Source of the DNA: Oceanospirillum linum
Lineage (GTDB): Bacteria > Pseudomonadota > Gammaproteobacteria > Pseudomonadales > Halomonadaceae
Assembly (NCBI RefSeq): GCF_900182785.1
Contig: NZ_FXTS01000001.1
Location: forward strand, 620,001 to 684,000
Reading direction: 5' to 3'
Length of the DNA: 64,000 nucleotides
This document shows positions 16,161 through 25,963 of this stretch, one piece after another. How positions within the stretch are numbered: the stretch's first letter is position 1; each line of letters begins with the position of its first letter. Position numbers and translations under genes: made by a program. The notes under the pieces were generated by a model that was not told where the DNA came from, ran no database searches, and worked only from the letters and a program-made list of their open reading frames with translations.

Positions 16161-17645
16161 ATGACCCCGGAACGCTTCTCTGAGCTGGCCGAGCAAGGCT
16201 ACAACCGCATCCCTCTGGTACGTGAAGTACTGGCTGACCTCGACACACCATTAAGCACCTATCTGAAACTGGCCGACCAGGCCTACAGCTATCTGCTGGA
16301 ATCCGTCGAAGGTGGAGAGAAGTGGGGCCGCTATTCCATTATTGGTCTGCCCTGCCAACGCCGCCTCCAGGTTCGGGGCCACGAGGTCACACTATATGAG
16401 GGCAATACGGTTCTGGAACAGAGTCACCAGGATGATCCCCTGACTTATATCGAAGAGTTCCAGAAACGTTTCTCCGTGCCGGAGCTGGATAACCTGCCAC
16501 TGTTTACCGGAGGCCTTGTGGGCTACTTCGGTTACGACACCGTACGTTACGTGGAAAAGCGTCTGGTTAATATTCCGGAAAATGATCCTATCGACGTACC
16601 GGATATTCTGCTGCTGATCTCAGAGGAGGTTGTTGTTTTCGACAACCTGAGCGGCAAGTTGTACCTGATTGTTCACGCCAATACAGAACACAAACGCCCG
16701 CTGGAGAAAGCTCGCCAGCGCCTGAACGAACTGGAGCGCCAGCTGCGCTCACTTGCCGTTTCCTCCTACAGCGTTGGCACCGGTCGAACAACACTGGAAA
16801 GCGACTTTAAATCCGGTTTTACCGAAGAAAAATTCAAAGAAGCGGTCAGCAAAATCAAAGAGTACGTACTGGCCGGCGACATCATGCAATGCGTTATTTC
16901 TCAGCGTATGTCGACACCCTTTGAAGCCCAACCGCTGGAACTGTACCGCGCCCTGCGCTGCCTGAACCCTTCCCCTTATATGTTCTTCTTTAATCTGGAT
17001 GACTTCCATGTGGTGGGCTCCTCGCCAGAGATCCTCGCCCGTGTTGAAGACAATCTGGTTACCGTGCGCCCCATCGCCGGCACCCGCAAACGCGGCGCTA
17101 CCGAAGCGGAAGACAAGGCACTGGAAGAGGAGCTGCTGGCCGATCCGAAAGAACTGGCCGAGCACCTGATGCTGATCGATCTGGGCCGCAACGATGTGGG
17201 TCGTATCGCTCAGACCGGTAGTGTCACCCTGACCGACAAGATGGTGATCGAGCGCTATTCCCACGTGATGCATATCGTCTCCAGCGTCACCGGTCAGCTG
17301 AAAGAAGGCATGAGCGCCATGGATGTATTGAAGGCCACGCTGCCCGCAGGAACCTTAAGTGGCGCGCCCAAAGTGCGCGCTATGGAAATTATTGACGAAA
17401 TGGAACCTGTGAAACGAGGCGTCTATGGTGGTGCCGTGGGTTACCTTTCCTGGAACGGAAATATGGATACAGCCATTGCGATCCGTACCGCTGTAATCAA
17501 AGATCAGATACTGCATATCCAGGCAGGAGCGGGTGTCGTAGCAGACTCCGAACCCCGTTTAGAGTGGAAAGAGACCATGAACAAGGGACGGGCAATCTTT
17601 AAAGCCGTTGCGATGGCGGAAAAAGGACTCGACAACCCGGATTAG
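16161..17645 (+). CDS. trpE: Anthranilate synthase component I
   Basis: 494 residues, full length. It converts chorismate, with ammonia from TrpG, to anthranilate. Seen: the tryptophan feedback site LLES near residue 46, and a chorismate-binding domain with IAGTRKRG, EHLMLIDLGRNDVG, LPAGTLSGAPKVRAME and the final QAGAGVVADS. AGGAAGAAAA precedes the ATG. It is unlinked in transcription from gph if the attenuator is real; trpG follows after 105 bases with no Trp-codon leader. Confidence 0.97.
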   Translation: MTPERFSELAEQGYNRIPLVREVLADLDTPLSTYLKLADQAYSYLLESVEGGEKWGRYSIIGLPCQRRLQVRGHEVTLYEGNTVLEQSHQDDPLTYIEEFQKRFSVPELDNLPLFTGGLVGYFGYDTVRYVEKRLVNIPENDPIDVPDILLLISEEVVVFDNLSGKLYLIVHANTEHKRPLEKARQRLNELERQLRSLAVSSYSVGTGRTTLESDFKSGFTEEKFKEAVSKIKEYVLAGDIMQCVISQRMSTPFEAQPLELYRALRCLNPSPYMFFFNLDDFHVVGSSPEILARVEDNLVTVRPIAGTRKRGATEAEDKALEEELLADPKELAEHLMLIDLGRNDVGRIAQTGSVTLTDKMVIERYSHVMHIVSSVTGQLKEGMSAMDVLKATLPAGTLSGAPKVRAMEIIDEMEPVKRGVYGGAVGYLSWNGNMDTAIAIRTAVIKDQILHIQAGAGVVADSEPRLEWKETMNKGRAIFKAVAMAEKGLDNPD

Positions 17646-17750
17646 CCCCAGAACCAGACGCTTTATCAGAAACGGTTCTCATATAAACGCTATTCAAAGA
17701 CTTAAGATAATTCTGACGACCAATAGGTAGCCAGAATACAGGTACAGACC

Positions 17751-18335
17751 ATGCTGTTAATGATCGATAACTACGACTCTTTCACTTATAACGTTGTGCA
17801 ATATTTTGCCGAACTCGGTGCAGATGTTCAGGTCTACCGTAACGACGAAATTACCATCGAACAGATCGAGGCCCTGAAACCGGATCATCTGGTGATCTCC
17901 CCTGGCCCCTGCACACCCAACGAAGCGGGTATCTCTGTAGCAGCCATCAAGCATTTTGCCGGTAAGCTGCCCATCCTTGGAATCTGCCTTGGCCACCAGA
18001 GTATCGGGCAGGCCTTTGGCGGTAAGGTGATTCGCGCCCATGAAGTCATGCATGGAAAAACGTCCCCTGTTCACCATATTAATGAGGGTGTTTTCACCAA
18101 GCTGGATAACCCGTTCCGGGCTACCCGCTACCACTCTCTGGTAGTCGAGCGGGACAGTCTGCCGGAGTGCCTTGAAGTCACTGCCTGGGTGAATAACGAA
18201 GATGGTACTCCCGGTGAGATTATGGGCCTGCGTCATAAAACCCTGGCAATTGAAGGTGTGCAATTCCACCCTGAGTCGATTCTGACTGAACATGGCCATG
18301 ATATGCTGCAGAACTTTCTGCATCAGACCTTGTGA
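17751..18335 (+). CDS. trpG: Anthranilate synthase component II (glutamine amidotransferase)
   Basis: 194 residues. A class I glutamine amidotransferase that feeds ammonia to TrpE. Oxyanion motif PGPCTPNEAGIS, nucleophile Cys in GICLGHQSIGQAFGG, and the His/Glu pair in VQFHPESILTEHG. It is followed by trpD and trpC in the Pseudomonas-type trpGDC order. Confidence 0.96.
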   Translation: MLLMIDNYDSFTYNVVQYFAELGADVQVYRNDEITIEQIEALKPDHLVISPGPCTPNEAGISVAAIKHFAGKLPILGICLGHQSIGQAFGGKVIRAHEVMHGKTSPVHHINEGVFTKLDNPFRATRYHSLVVERDSLPECLEVTAWVNNEDGTPGEIMGLRHKTLAIEGVQFHPESILTEHGHDMLQNFLHQTL

Positions 18336-18367
18336 TACGAACAGTCTTAACCTGATTTAAAGACAGA

Positions 18368-18387
18368 AGCAGCCCAAAGAGGCTGCT
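18368..18387 (+). other. Hairpin in the trpG-trpD gap
   Basis: AGCAGCC, loop CAAAGA, GGCTGCT. There is no T run afterwards, so it is not a canonical terminator; it may stabilise or mark processing of the trpGDC message. Confidence 0.5.
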
Positions 18388-18442
18388 CTGAAAGCTGACA
18401 GTAATACGGCCTACAAGCCGCGCTATTACAGGACCCTGGAAC

Positions 18443-19489
18443 ATGAATATTCAAGATGCCCTGAACAAGGTAGTTGAGAAGCTGGATCTGAGTCGTGACG
18501 AGATGCGTGATGTTATGCGCCAGATCATGACCGGCCAGTGTACCGATGCTCAGATTGGAGGCTTTCTCGTAGCACTTCGCATGAAAAGCGAAAGCATTGA
18601 GGAGCTCACCGCAGCCGTAGAAGTCATGCGTGAACTGGCAACCCCTGTAGCGCTGGAAATCCCGAATGCGGTTGATACCTGTGGTACCGGTGGTGATGGC
18701 TCAAATCTGTTTAATGTTTCCACTGCCTCCGCCTTTGTAATCGCAGCAGCAGGAGGCCATGTCGCCAAACACGGAAACCGCTCTGTTTCATCATCCAGTG
18801 GCAGCTCGGACCTGCTTGAAACAGCGGGTATCAACCTGAATCTGAAGCCAGAGCAGATCGGACGAGCGATCAGCGAAGTCGGGGTCGGCTTTATGTTTGC
18901 CCCTAACCATCATAGTGCCATGAAGTATGCTATCGGCCCGCGCAAAGAGCTGGGCATGCGGACTCTGTTTAATATGCTCGGCCCAATGACTAATCCTGCA
19001 GGTGTAAAGCATCAGGTTATCGGTGTTTTTACCGAAACACTTTGCCGCCCCATGGCCGAGGTGCTCAAGGCTCTTGGCAGCAAACATGTCCTTGTCGTAC
19101 ATGCCAAAGATGGTTTAGATGAGTTCTCGCTCGCCACCAGTACCCACGTGGCCGAGCTTAAAAATGGTGTGGTAACGGAGTACAAAGTTACGCCGGAAGA
19201 CCTAGGTCTATCCAGTCAAAGCCTGGTCGGACTGGATATTAAAAGTTCGGATGACTCCCTCAATCTGATCAGAGATGCTCTGGGTAAACAAAGCTCAGAG
19301 ACTGCGGAAAAAGCAGCCGATATGATCGCCCTTAATGCTGGGGCCGCGCTTTATGCTGCAGATATAGCGGACAACCTGAAAGAGGGCGTTGCCATGGCGC
19401 AGGACGCGATAGCCAGCGGTCTTGCCGGTGAAAAAATGAAAGAGCTGGCCAGCTTTACCCACGTCTTTACCAATAACCCGTCGTTGTAA
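18443..19489 (+). CDS. trpD: Anthranilate phosphoribosyltransferase
   Basis: 348 residues. It joins anthranilate and PRPP. The glycine-rich PRPP loop is VDTCGTGGDGSNLFNVST; KHGNRSVSSSSGSSDLLE and GPRKELGMRTLFNMLGPMTNP are conserved. It lies between trpG and trpC. Confidence 0.97.
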   Translation: MNIQDALNKVVEKLDLSRDEMRDVMRQIMTGQCTDAQIGGFLVALRMKSESIEELTAAVEVMRELATPVALEIPNAVDTCGTGGDGSNLFNVSTASAFVIAAAGGHVAKHGNRSVSSSSGSSDLLETAGINLNLKPEQIGRAISEVGVGFMFAPNHHSAMKYAIGPRKELGMRTLFNMLGPMTNPAGVKHQVIGVFTETLCRPMAEVLKALGSKHVLVVHAKDGLDEFSLATSTHVAELKNGVVTEYKVTPEDLGLSSQSLVGLDIKSSDDSLNLIRDALGKQSSETAEKAADMIALNAGAALYAADIADNLKEGVAMAQDAIASGLAGEKMKELASFTHVFTNNPSL

Positions 19490-19523
19490 ACTAATTAGCC
19501 AAAGCGATCTCAGGAGACCTCCT

Positions 19524-20321
19524 TTGAACACCCCGACTATTCTGAAAAAAATTGTTGATCGTAAATGGGAAGAGATCAAAACACGGAAACAGGATATCTC
19601 ACTGGAAGCTATGCGGGATCTGGCATTCGCTAATCAGGATGCCCCCCGGGGGTTTGCTGATGCACTGGCCCGAAGTCTGAAAGCCGGTCGCTCAGCTGTC
19701 ATTGCCGAGATCAAAAAGGCCTCCCCCAGTAAAGGCATCCTAAGAGAAGATTTCCATCCGGCAGATATCGCCATCAGCTACGAAGAGGGTGGCGCCAGCT
19801 GCCTGTCAATTCTGACCGACCATGATTTCTTTCAGGGCCATGAGGATTACCTGAAGGAGGGTCGCGCAGCCTGTGACCTTCCTGTCATCCGCAAAGACTT
19901 TATTGTAGACCCGTACCAGGTATTTGAGGCCCGGGCTATTGGTGCCGACTGTATTTTGCTGATCGCCGCCTGCCTGGATGATGACACCCTACGGGAGCTT
20001 AACCTCCTGGCCCATGAACTGGATATGGATGTGCTGATTGAGGTTCACGATGAGGAGGAGCTTATGCGCGCGCTAAAACTCCCCAACCGGCTGATCGGTA
20101 TTAACAACCGGAACCTTCACACCTTTGATGTCAGCCTTCAGACCACCTTTGATCTGCTGGAGAAAATCCCTGAGGATCGTATTGTTGTCACTGAAAGCGG
20201 CATTCTGAAAAAAGCAGATGTCGATGCAATGCGCGACCATAACGTTAATAGTTTCCTTGTCGGAGAAGCCTTTATGCGCACTGACAATCCGGGTGAGACA
20301 TTAGCAGAATTTTTTGCCTGA
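19524..20321 (+). CDS. trpC: Indole-3-glycerol phosphate synthase
   Basis: 265 residues, TTG start with AGGAG at ideal spacing; the Shine-Dalgarno lies in a small inverted repeat (AGGAG, then CTCCT). Monofunctional (no TrpF fusion). Motifs: AEIKKASPSKG, DHDFFQGHEDYL, PVIRKDFIVDPYQ, IGINNRNLHTF and TESGI. It completes the trpGDC unit. Confidence 0.96.
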   Translation: MNTPTILKKIVDRKWEEIKTRKQDISLEAMRDLAFANQDAPRGFADALARSLKAGRSAVIAEIKKASPSKGILREDFHPADIAISYEEGGASCLSILTDHDFFQGHEDYLKEGRAACDLPVIRKDFIVDPYQVFEARAIGADCILLIAACLDDDTLRELNLLAHELDMDVLIEVHDEEELMRALKLPNRLIGINNRNLHTFDVSLQTTFDLLEKIPEDRIVVTESGILKKADVDAMRDHNVNSFLVGEAFMRTDNPGETLAEFFA

Positions 20322-20628
20322 CCCCGTGGCAAATTAGCTGGAGAGAACGCCATTGGGCATAACTCGCCTATCGTTTTTTCTCCAGCTTCTGCTCATCGGA
20401 TACCCAACCCACACCCCGTCCCCTCAACACCTAATATCCGGTCTGTCATAGTATCGTCGTGCAGAGTTCATAAACTTTTCAGATGAAAAGACACAACTGC
20501 AAAAGTATAAACTACTTGCCTGTTGTGCCTCGGTTTCGCATACTGGGTTCCATATTTGAGGCATTCACCTATCTGAAACAACCTACTCTTTACGAGTTAC
20601 AGGCCTTGCAGATTTCATGCAATAACGG
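20322..20628. other. Intergenic region trpC to GGDEF/EAL gene
   Basis: It contains an imperfect long hairpin at 20338-20385 (CTGGAGA paired with TCTCCAG, extended by AACG/CGTT) without a T run, possibly the 3' end of trpC mRNA. No other structure or coding sequence is recognised. Confidence 0.4.
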
Positions 20629-23046
20629 ATGTTTGATTTGAAAAAATCAGCACTACACAAACGGCTCTCATACAGACAGGCTAAGTTTACTGTCATTGTC
20701 GCCCTGTTATTGGGTCTGATATTCAGCGGTATTCAAATTGCGATCGATATCAGTCATAGCCGTGAAAGCATGGATGACAAAGTTCAACAGGTCATTTATC
20801 TGGTAGAGGAGTCTGCCGTACAGGCCGCCTACAACATTGATAAGGACCTGGCTGAACGCGTTGTAAAAGGCCTGATCAATCATGCTTATATACACTTCGC
20901 TCAGATTCGCCTGGATGATAACAGTGTATTAGCGACTTCAGATACACCGACCTATGATGACAGCGTTATGTCTCAAATCATGGAGAAAGACCGCCGCTCT
21001 TATGCTGTTCCTCTGGTCACTGTTTTTGAAGAGTCCCCCGTCGGCACCCTGATCGTGGAAACCGACCCGGAAGCATTAAGCCATGATATCTTCGACAGAG
21101 GTGTCGTGATCCTCTCTACTGGCTTTCTGCGTAATGTCCTTCTGGCAGTCTGCCTATTCTTTGTCTTCCATACACTCATTAGCCGCCCTCTGACACGCTT
21201 GTCTGACAGCCTGATACTGCTCAAAAAAAAGCACCATGCGGATCAACAGATACCCAGACTGAAGGGGCATACCGATGACGAGCTGGGCTTTCTGGTTGAC
21301 AGTTTTAATGAACTCTGGAATTCACGAAATCAGGCGGAAGAAGCCCTCAGAAGCAGTGAGCAGTTCAATCGGGATGTGATGAACAGTATTGGTGATATGC
21401 TGATCATATGTGAAGCCGATTTCTGCATTTACAATGCCAACCATAATGCGTTCCAAACCCTGGGTTTTAGTAAAGAAGACCTGGTCGGCAGCAATATGAG
21501 GAACCTGTTCAGCACAGCACAGCTCCCTAAACCCCTAGCAGCACTAACATCCGATACAGATTTAATCCATGAGGTCTCTCTGGAGGGGCAACTTGTCAGC
21601 CTCAAGGGCCACCTAATACCTGTTGAAATCAAAGCGCGCCGTATTGAGCTGAATGGTAAAACCTATATTCTGGCTTTATCACGGGATATCTCTCTGCGCA
21701 AAGAGCAGGAAGCCCGTATTCATCATTTAGCTTATTTTGACTCTTTGACCAGCCTGCCGAACCGTAGCCACTTCCTCGACCGAATGCATCAGGTTCAATC
21801 AAAAAGTCTGCAGCATAATATGTACAGTGCCCTGCTGTTTATCGATCTGGACCGTTTCAAAAACATCAATGACTCTCTGGGCCATGATGTTGGCGATAAA
21901 CTTCTTATTGTCGTTGCGTCCCGATTAAAAGAGATGATGCGGGAGGAAGATACAGTTGCAAGATTGGGGGGTGATGAATTCGTTGTCGTTCTGCCGGAGT
22001 TAGCAGAACAGCAGGAACCAGCGGCACTGAGTGCCCAACGCATCACTAACCGCATTCTGGAAGTGATGGCTAAGCCTTTTCATATCGACCAGCATATTCT
22101 GCATATTTCAGCCAGCATCGGTATTCGCTTGTTCCCGGATGATGATAACGACATAAAGAATATTGTGAAGCAGGCAGATACTGCCCTTTACCGGGCAAAA
22201 TCCAATGGTAAGAACACCTTCCATTTCTACCGTCCCAGCATGCAACTGTTAGCAGATCAGCATCTTGCGATGGAGCGGGCTTTGCACACAGCACTGGAGC
22301 ACAACGAATTCTACCTGCATTACCAGCCTCAGGTTGACCACAATTTCAGCATTATCGGGACCGAAGCATTAATTCGCTGGCAACACCCGGAGCAAGGGTT
22401 TGTACCTCCGGATCAGTTTATAGGGCTGACAGAAGAAACCGGCCTTATCATTCCCATCGGATGCTGGGTACTACAGCAGGCCTGCACACAGCTGGCTCAG
22501 TGGCAGGAACAGAAACTATGCCCACCTCACTTCCGCATGGCGGTTAATATCAGTGCCAAACAGTTTGACCACCCTCAATTCCTCAATATGCTTTCTGATG
22601 TCATTAACAGAACCGGAGTTGATCCAAATAAGTTGGAGCTTGAGTTAACCGAGAGCTTACTGGTAAAAAATATGGACGCCACCATCATTCGTATGGATGC
22701 CATTCGTGCCATGGGGATCGCGCTTTCTATTGACGACTTTGGTACAGGTTACTCCTCGTTGAAATACCTTAAGCAGATGCCGATCAATCAGCTTAAAATC
22801 GACAAATCTTTCGTAATGGACCTGCTTACCGATGCAAATGACCGAGCAATTACAGAAACGATTATAGCCATGGCTTCCCATCTGCAGATGGATATCATCG
22901 CAGAAGGGGTAGAGGATGCTGCGATTATGGACTTACTTGTCAGGCTGGGCTGTAAACACTTCCAGGGTTATTACTTCAGTCGCCCGGTTAGTGCTGAAAA
23001 TTGCTCTCAACTGCTTCAGGTTCAAAAGTTACCTTTAGGTAGCTAA
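20629..23046 (+). CDS. Membrane-bound PAS-GGDEF-EAL c-di-GMP protein
   Basis: 805 residues. Two membrane segments (about 23-43 and 160-184) flank a periplasmic sensor region; then a HAMP-like linker, a PAS domain (about 240-350), GGDEF (RLGGDEFVVV at residue 447) and EAL (EALIRWQHP at residue 579, DDFGTGYSSLKYL later). Both active sites look intact, and an inhibitory I-site REED lies five residues before GGDEF, so cyclase and phosphodiesterase activity are both possible. The signal sensed is unknown. Not obviously in an operon. Confidence 0.92.
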   Translation: MFDLKKSALHKRLSYRQAKFTVIVALLLGLIFSGIQIAIDISHSRESMDDKVQQVIYLVEESAVQAAYNIDKDLAERVVKGLINHAYIHFAQIRLDDNSVLATSDTPTYDDSVMSQIMEKDRRSYAVPLVTVFEESPVGTLIVETDPEALSHDIFDRGVVILSTGFLRNVLLAVCLFFVFHTLISRPLTRLSDSLILLKKKHHADQQIPRLKGHTDDELGFLVDSFNELWNSRNQAEEALRSSEQFNRDVMNSIGDMLIICEADFCIYNANHNAFQTLGFSKEDLVGSNMRNLFSTAQLPKPLAALTSDTDLIHEVSLEGQLVSLKGHLIPVEIKARRIELNGKTYILALSRDISLRKEQEARIHHLAYFDSLTSLPNRSHFLDRMHQVQSKSLQHNMYSALLFIDLDRFKNINDSLGHDVGDKLLIVVASRLKEMMREEDTVARLGGDEFVVVLPELAEQQEPAALSAQRITNRILEVMAKPFHIDQHILHISASIGIRLFPDDDNDIKNIVKQADTALYRAKSNGKNTFHFYRPSMQLLADQHLAMERALHTALEHNEFYLHYQPQVDHNFSIIGTEALIRWQHPEQGFVPPDQFIGLTEETGLIIPIGCWVLQQACTQLAQWQEQKLCPPHFRMAVNISAKQFDHPQFLNMLSDVINRTGVDPNKLELELTESLLVKNMDATIIRMDAIRAMGIALSIDDFGTGYSSLKYLKQMPINQLKIDKSFVMDLLTDANDRAITETIIAMASHLQMDIIAEGVEDAAIMDLLVRLGCKHFQGYYFSRPVSAENCSQLLQVQKLPLGS

Positions 23047-23113
23047 GCCTCGTAAAAGATCTTATAGCAGATAGCACCCTGATAGCTTTGATACTGACAG
23101 GATACGGCCCTTA

Positions 23114-23746
23114 TCACCGAGTCCCGTACACCACCATTGTTTTACCACTTGCTGTGACCAGCCCCTTTTCTTCAAGGTCTTTGAGCACACGCCCAACCAT
23201 CTCACGTGAGCAACCCACAATGCGGGCGATCTCCTGGCGGGTTACTTTAATCTGCATACCATCAGGATGCGTCATAGCGTCTGGCTCTTTGCATAGATCC
23301 AACAATGTGCGGGCAACCCGGCCGGTAACATCCATAAAAGCCAGATCTCCGACTTTACGGGTCGTATTACGCAAACGGACAGCAACCTGGTTACCCAACA
23401 CATACAGCAGGCTCGGATCTGTTTTTGTCAGCTCTTTAAAACGGCTATAGCTAACCTCTGCGACCTCAACATCGGTCTTCGCCTTAACCCAGGCACTTCG
23501 ACGACTGATCTCATCAAAAAGCCCCATTTCACCAAAGAAAGAACCCTCATTAAGATAGGCAACCACCATCTCATGGCCATCTTCATCTTCGATCGATACA
23601 GTGACAGAGCCTTTAATCAGATAGAAGAGAGAATTACTCTCATCCCCTGCAGATATCAGTGTTGAGCGTTTAGCGAAACTTCGTCTGTGACTGATCACCA
23701 AAAAGTCACTTAGGCCTGAAATCTCCTTTTTTATGGCAGGTAACAT
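23114..23746 (-). CDS. crp: cAMP receptor protein family regulator (Crp/Vfr)
   Basis: 210 residues. A cyclic-nucleotide-binding domain with GSFFGEMGLF and the RRSAWVKAK segment that contacts cAMP phosphate and the dimer partner, then the long helix and a helix-turn-helix VTRQEIARIVGCSREMVGRV almost identical to E. coli CRP, ending KTMVVYGTR. It should bind TGTGA-N6-TCACA-type sites. The position between trpC and an OsmC gene is that of vfr in Pseudomonas aeruginosa. It is divergent from the OsmC gene. Confidence 0.95.
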   Translation of the reverse strand: MLPAIKKEISGLSDFLVISHRRSFAKRSTLISAGDESNSLFYLIKGSVTVSIEDEDGHEMVVAYLNEGSFFGEMGLFDEISRRSAWVKAKTDVEVAEVSYSRFKELTKTDPSLLYVLGNQVAVRLRNTTRKVGDLAFMDVTGRVARTLLDLCKEPDAMTHPDGMQIKVTRQEIARIVGCSREMVGRVLKDLEEKGLVTASGKTMVVYGTR

Positions 23747-23951
23747 AGCAAAAACCCTTTTTTTCTTGCATATATATAATTATGGAGCATGACAATACCC
23801 GATCTTTCCTGAAACAACAAAAGCCATTTCCAATAAAGCTGCACTAGTATGCTTTTTTAACGGTAAAACTTGCGCCACCCGGATAGATCAGCGATATTGC
23901 CCGTCAACGTTTACCTAAAATGTTAAACCGTAAGCAGGAGAAAACAACAGC

Positions 23952-24371
23952 ATGAAAGCAGTCGTAAAATGGACAGATGGTGTTCAATTTCTGGCGGAAT
24001 CCGGTTCAGGGCACGCTATTGTAGTTGATGGACCACCGGAAAAGGGTGGGCGAAACACAGGCCCCCGTCCAATGGAACTACTCCTGATGGGCCTTGGTTC
24101 ATGCAGTTCATTCGATGTTATCGGTATTCTGCAGAAATCCAGACAGGATATTAGTGACTGCTACGTAGAGATTGCCGCAGAAAGGGCAGATACTGTTCCC
24201 TCTTTATTTACTAAGATTCACCTGCACTTCGTTATCAAGGGTCGTAGCGTTAAAGAAGCCCATGTAAAGCGAGCCGTGGAACTATCCGCTGAGAAGTACT
24301 GCTCAGCGTCCATTATGCTGGCCGCTGGCGGTGTGGAAATCAGCCACGATTACGAAATTATTGAACTGTAA
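23952..24371 (+). CDS. OsmC family protein
   Basis: 139 residues, OsmC/Ohr fold of the YhfA type. Two conserved cysteines in LMGLGSCSSFDVIG and SAEKYCSASIM are the usual redox pair for peroxide reduction in this superfamily; the exact substrate is unknown. It is divergent from crp, as in E. coli (yhfA-crp) and Pseudomonas, so CRP may regulate it. Confidence 0.9.
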   Translation: MKAVVKWTDGVQFLAESGSGHAIVVDGPPEKGGRNTGPRPMELLLMGLGSCSSFDVIGILQKSRQDISDCYVEIAAERADTVPSLFTKIHLHFVIKGRSVKEAHVKRAVELSAEKYCSASIMLAAGGVEISHDYEIIEL

Positions 24372-24385
24372 AAGTCTACGAAAAC

Positions 24386-24422
24386 TGCCCTGACTATTTG
24401 TATGTTTAAGGGCATTTTTTTT
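24386..24422 (+). terminator. rho-independent terminator after the OsmC gene
   Basis: TGCCCT at 24386-24391, 17-base loop, AGGGCA at 24409-24414, then an eight-T run. Confidence 0.65.
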
Positions 24423-24525
24423 GTGCAATAGGCATTTTTTATAGGCATAATACGCGCCTTTCAAAAATGGCTAGCTCTAGGGTTAGTGGGTACTTAACGA
24501 ATTTGCACAATGCGAGGTCTCGGGC

Positions 24526-25314
24526 ATGAAGGACAATATTAGGCTTCATGGGTTTAACAACCTTACCAGTTCCCTGAGCTTTAACATCTATGACATCTGC
24601 TATGCTAAAACAGAGCAACAGCGTGAAGAATATATCGACTATATTGATGAGCTTTACAATGCTGAACGACTTACGCAGATACTAAAAGATGTAACCAATA
24701 TTATCGGCGCCCACATCCTGAATATCGCCCGTCAGGATTATGACCCCCACGGTGCCAGTGTCACTGTTTTAATTGCCGAACATGAATTAACCGATGAGTC
24801 GGAAAATGAGGTCGGACCAGGGCCACTACCGGAAACGGTTGTTGCCCACCTTGATAAAAGCCATGTCACCGTCCATACCTACCCTGAGAGCCACCCGGAC
24901 GGCGGTATCAGTACTTTTCGCCTGGATATTGACGTGTCTACCTGCGGTATGATTTCACCGCTGAAAGCCCTGAACTACCTAATTCATAGCTTTGACTCTG
25001 ATATTGTCACTATGGACTACCGCGTTCGAGGCTTTACCCGGGATGAATCCGGCCGAAAATTATTTATTGACCATCCAATAACATCTATTCAGGACTATCT
25101 GTCAGAAGACACCAAGAATGCCTACCAGATGATTGATGTGAATGTTTACCAGGAAAATATGTTCCACACCAAGATGCTACTCAAAGATTTTGCTCTGGAT
25201 AACTACCTGTTTGGTATCGACAAAAATAAGCTGACCTTTGAGGAGGCGGCAGATATCGAAGCCCGCCTGCGAAAAGAGATGCTGGAGATATTCTATTCCC
25301 GGAATATTGAGTAA
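24526..25314 (+). CDS. speD: S-adenosylmethionine decarboxylase proenzyme
   Basis: 262 residues, of the enterobacterial (class 1A) size. Autocleavage is expected between Lys111 and Ser112 in HLDKSHVTVHTYPESHP, giving the pyruvoyl cofactor, the same numbering as the E. coli enzyme. It makes decarboxylated SAM for spermidine synthesis; speE is not in the window. STCGMISPLKALNYL is the conserved catalytic region. It lies between the OsmC gene and coq7, as in Pseudomonas. Confidence 0.96.
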   Translation: MKDNIRLHGFNNLTSSLSFNIYDICYAKTEQQREEYIDYIDELYNAERLTQILKDVTNIIGAHILNIARQDYDPHGASVTVLIAEHELTDESENEVGPGPLPETVVAHLDKSHVTVHTYPESHPDGGISTFRLDIDVSTCGMISPLKALNYLIHSFDSDIVTMDYRVRGFTRDESGRKLFIDHPITSIQDYLSEDTKNAYQMIDVNVYQENMFHTKMLLKDFALDNYLFGIDKNKLTFEEAADIEARLRKEMLEIFYSRNIE

Positions 25315-25321
25315 ACGTAAC

Positions 25322-25359
25322 CCCCTCCTCTATACCGGAAACTGTATACGATGGAGGGG
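25322..25359. other. Inverted repeat after speD
   Basis: CCCCTCC and GGAGGGG bracket an inner TATAC/GTATA pair. No T run follows in either direction, so terminator function is uncertain. Confidence 0.5.
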
Positions 25360-25441
25360 ATGCTTCCGTTTAATAGCGGTATAGAACACTGTATAAAGAA
25401 GTATTAAAGAAAGGATATACCGATTACGCACCTGGCTAACA

Positions 25442-25831
25442 TCAGGCTCGCCATATAAGATCCAGAACGTGAGGCGCCAACAGCATAATCATCAGCCCCG
25501 ATAAGATAACACCGATAACACAGCCGGTTGCCATAGCTTTACTTCCGGGAAACAAAATTTCCGTTACCCTACCGGCAATGCTGGCCATAACCTGTGAGAA
25601 AAAGATCGCGCCATACATCAGTATACTGATCACAACGAACAGGTTGACTGTACTCAGGGCCTGCCACCAAATGCCTTCCGGCTGACTGAAACGGATAAGT
25701 GCTTTCACCACTGCCAGGATAATCAGAAAAACACAGCCAACTACAGCATGGTGACGTAACGATAGGGATGCATAAGCGGTTAAGAACGCAGCGATACTGC
25801 CGGATACTGATTTATTTAACGAAGCCGTCAT
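25442..25831 (-). CDS. Small integral membrane protein of unknown function
   Basis: 129 residues with three predicted membrane segments (about 28-47, 58-82 and 100-123) and short loops. AAGGAG lies seven bases before the ATG, supporting translation. No recognised family. It sits between convergent speD and upstream coq7 on the same strand; it may be co-transcribed with coq7 after a 132-base gap. Confidence 0.7.
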   Translation of the reverse strand: MTASLNKSVSGSIAAFLTAYASLSLRHHAVVGCVFLIILAVVKALIRFSQPEGIWWQALSTVNLFVVISILMYGAIFFSQVMASIAGRVTEILFPGSKAMATGCVIGVILSGLMIMLLAPHVLDLIWRA

Positions 25832-25963
25832 CTTAGTTCTCCTTATGAATCAGCACCACATCCTTGCCCATGATGCCAGGGCTGCAGGAGTCAACCGACC
25901 TGATAGATCAACGACCCTCCTGCCTTATCTTTAGGACTCTAACCCGAAAAAATCAGAGGTCCG

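Noticed and set aside
16749..17273. Long minus-strand frame inside trpE
   Set aside because: Antisense shadow of a highly conserved enzyme gene; no ribosome site or recognised domain.
17757..18323. Minus-strand frame of 188 codons inside trpG
   Set aside because: Antisense shadow; codon pattern follows trpG.
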